Origin: Denitrificimonas halotolerans
GTDB taxonomy: Bacteria; Pseudomonadota; Gammaproteobacteria; Pseudomonadales; Pseudomonadaceae
Direction of reading: 5' to 3'
Assembly: GCF_034259425.1 (NCBI RefSeq)
Contig: NZ_JAXIVU010000008.1
Coordinates: 55,299-119,298 of the forward strand
Length of the DNA stretch: 64,000 bases
The first letter of the stretch is position 1. The number at the start of each line of letters is the position of its first letter. Under the pieces are notes generated by a model. That model was not told the origin of the DNA, did no database searches, and worked only from the letters and a program-made list of their open reading frames with translations. The position numbers and the translations under genes were made by a program. Below, piece by piece: positions 63,719 through 64,000 of this stretch.

Positions 63719-64000
63719 CCTCGTACTTTTAGTGCGGGGATGTATGGATAGCGAGGGCTGCGTAAGCAGCCCCTTAACAGGCTGCTAAAGTCTTTGCAGT
63801 ATAGGTTGGTATTGGTACTGTATACAGCATGGTAAGGCACACCAAAACATTAAAAGTTCGAGTACGAGACAGGCATGTGCCCTTGCTAAACCGCATGGCT
63901 CGCAGCGTCAATTTCGTTTGGGACTTTGTTAATGAATTAAGTCAACGCTCGATTAAAGAGCGTGGTGTGTTTTTGTCTGCTTTTGATATGTATCCCTACA
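63719..64000 (+). mobile_element. IS200/IS605-type element, left part
   Basis: Upstream of the tnpB start are two hairpins. One is at 63719-63739 (CCTCGTACT / AGTGCGGGG with a TTT loop, including two G-U pairs). The other is a perfect GGGCTGC/GCAGCCC at 63755-63772. Sub-terminal hairpins rather than inverted repeats are typical of this family, which moves as single strands. The exact left tip is not defined, and the right end lies outside the window. No tnpA is present on this side. Confidence 0.6.
63829..64000 (+). CDS. tnpB: TnpB/IS1341-type protein, N-terminal fragment (cut by window edge)
   Basis: The ATG at 63829 opens a frame of 57 codons that runs off the window. It reads MVRHTKTLKVRVRDRH, then NRMARSVNFVWDFVNELSQ and SIKERGVFLSAFDMYPY. 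This matches the N-terminal domain of TnpB proteins (OrfB_IS605) of the group with NELS-x-R-S-I. The RuvC catalytic part lies beyond the edge. TnpB is an RNA-guided nuclease and ancestor of Cas12. Confidence 0.85.
   Translation, partial: MVRHTKTLKVRVRDRHVPLLNRMARSVNFVWDFVNELSQRSIKERGVFLSAFDMYPY

Noticed and set aside
1..64000. CRISPR arrays, tRNA or rRNA genes, phage att sites
   Set aside because: No regularly spaced repeats, cloverleaf-like sequences or rRNA-like stretches were seen on reading through.

Overview
This 64 kb window reads as a chromosome segment of a gammaproteobacterium. The best fit is a moderate-GC lineage of the Pseudomonadaceae/Pseudomonadales. This is inference from gene content: WbpO/WbpP/WbpL/WbpM-type sugar genes, a DUF2782 protein, and the neighbourhood selO, MscK-type channel, NhaP2 antiporter, which from memory resembles a Pseudomonas neighbourhood. 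No rRNA, tRNA or CRISPR array was found.

Positions 1 to about 50,200 are one polysaccharide superlocus, almost all on the minus strand, so transcription runs from high to low coordinates. It holds two paralogous export modules. Module 1 (17874-22543) has a small secreted protein, an outer-membrane barrel, a short Wza-like protein and a Wzc tyrosine kinase. Module 2 (45698-50186) has a paralogous small secreted protein, short Wza, Wzc and a PHP-type tyrosine phosphatase. After module 1 come wbpO and wbpP (UDP-GalNAcA supply), a Wzx flippase, the dTDP-rhamnose genes rfbBDAC, a broken rfbB copy, then glycosyltransferases, two asparagine-synthase-type amidotransferases and an EpsG-like polymerase at the left edge. 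Between the modules lie wbpM and wbpL, more glycosyltransferases (one frameshifted), a membrane polymerase-like gene split by a group II intron, an ATP-grasp enzyme, a second Wzx and a second wbpO. Module 2 continues into VpsP-like, ligase/polymerase, acyltransferase, third Wzx, third asparagine-synthase-like and glycosyltransferase genes. In total there are three Wzx and three Wzy/ligase candidates, so up to three repeat-unit pathways may be mixed here. UDP-GalNAcA made by WbpP/WbpO and amidated by the AsnB-like proteins is a plausible shared theme.

Positions 50,500 to 63,600 are ordinary chromosome: a copA-cueR copper operon with a recognisable CueR-type promoter, a flavodoxin-fold reductase, a DUF2782 protein, SelO, an MscK/KefA-type channel, an NhaP2 antiporter, a thioesterase and TrhP. 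The right edge holds the start of an IS200/IS605-type element with a truncated tnpB.

Points most worth a second look: a group II intron whose removal restores the frame of a polysaccharide membrane gene; an ops (RfaH) element ahead of the 17 kb wbpO-to-glycosyltransferase operon; an AsnB paralogue whose glutaminase nucleophile and oxyanion Asn are both replaced; a palindromic mini-element inserted in frame in rfbB; and a paired family of small secreted proteins heading both export operons.
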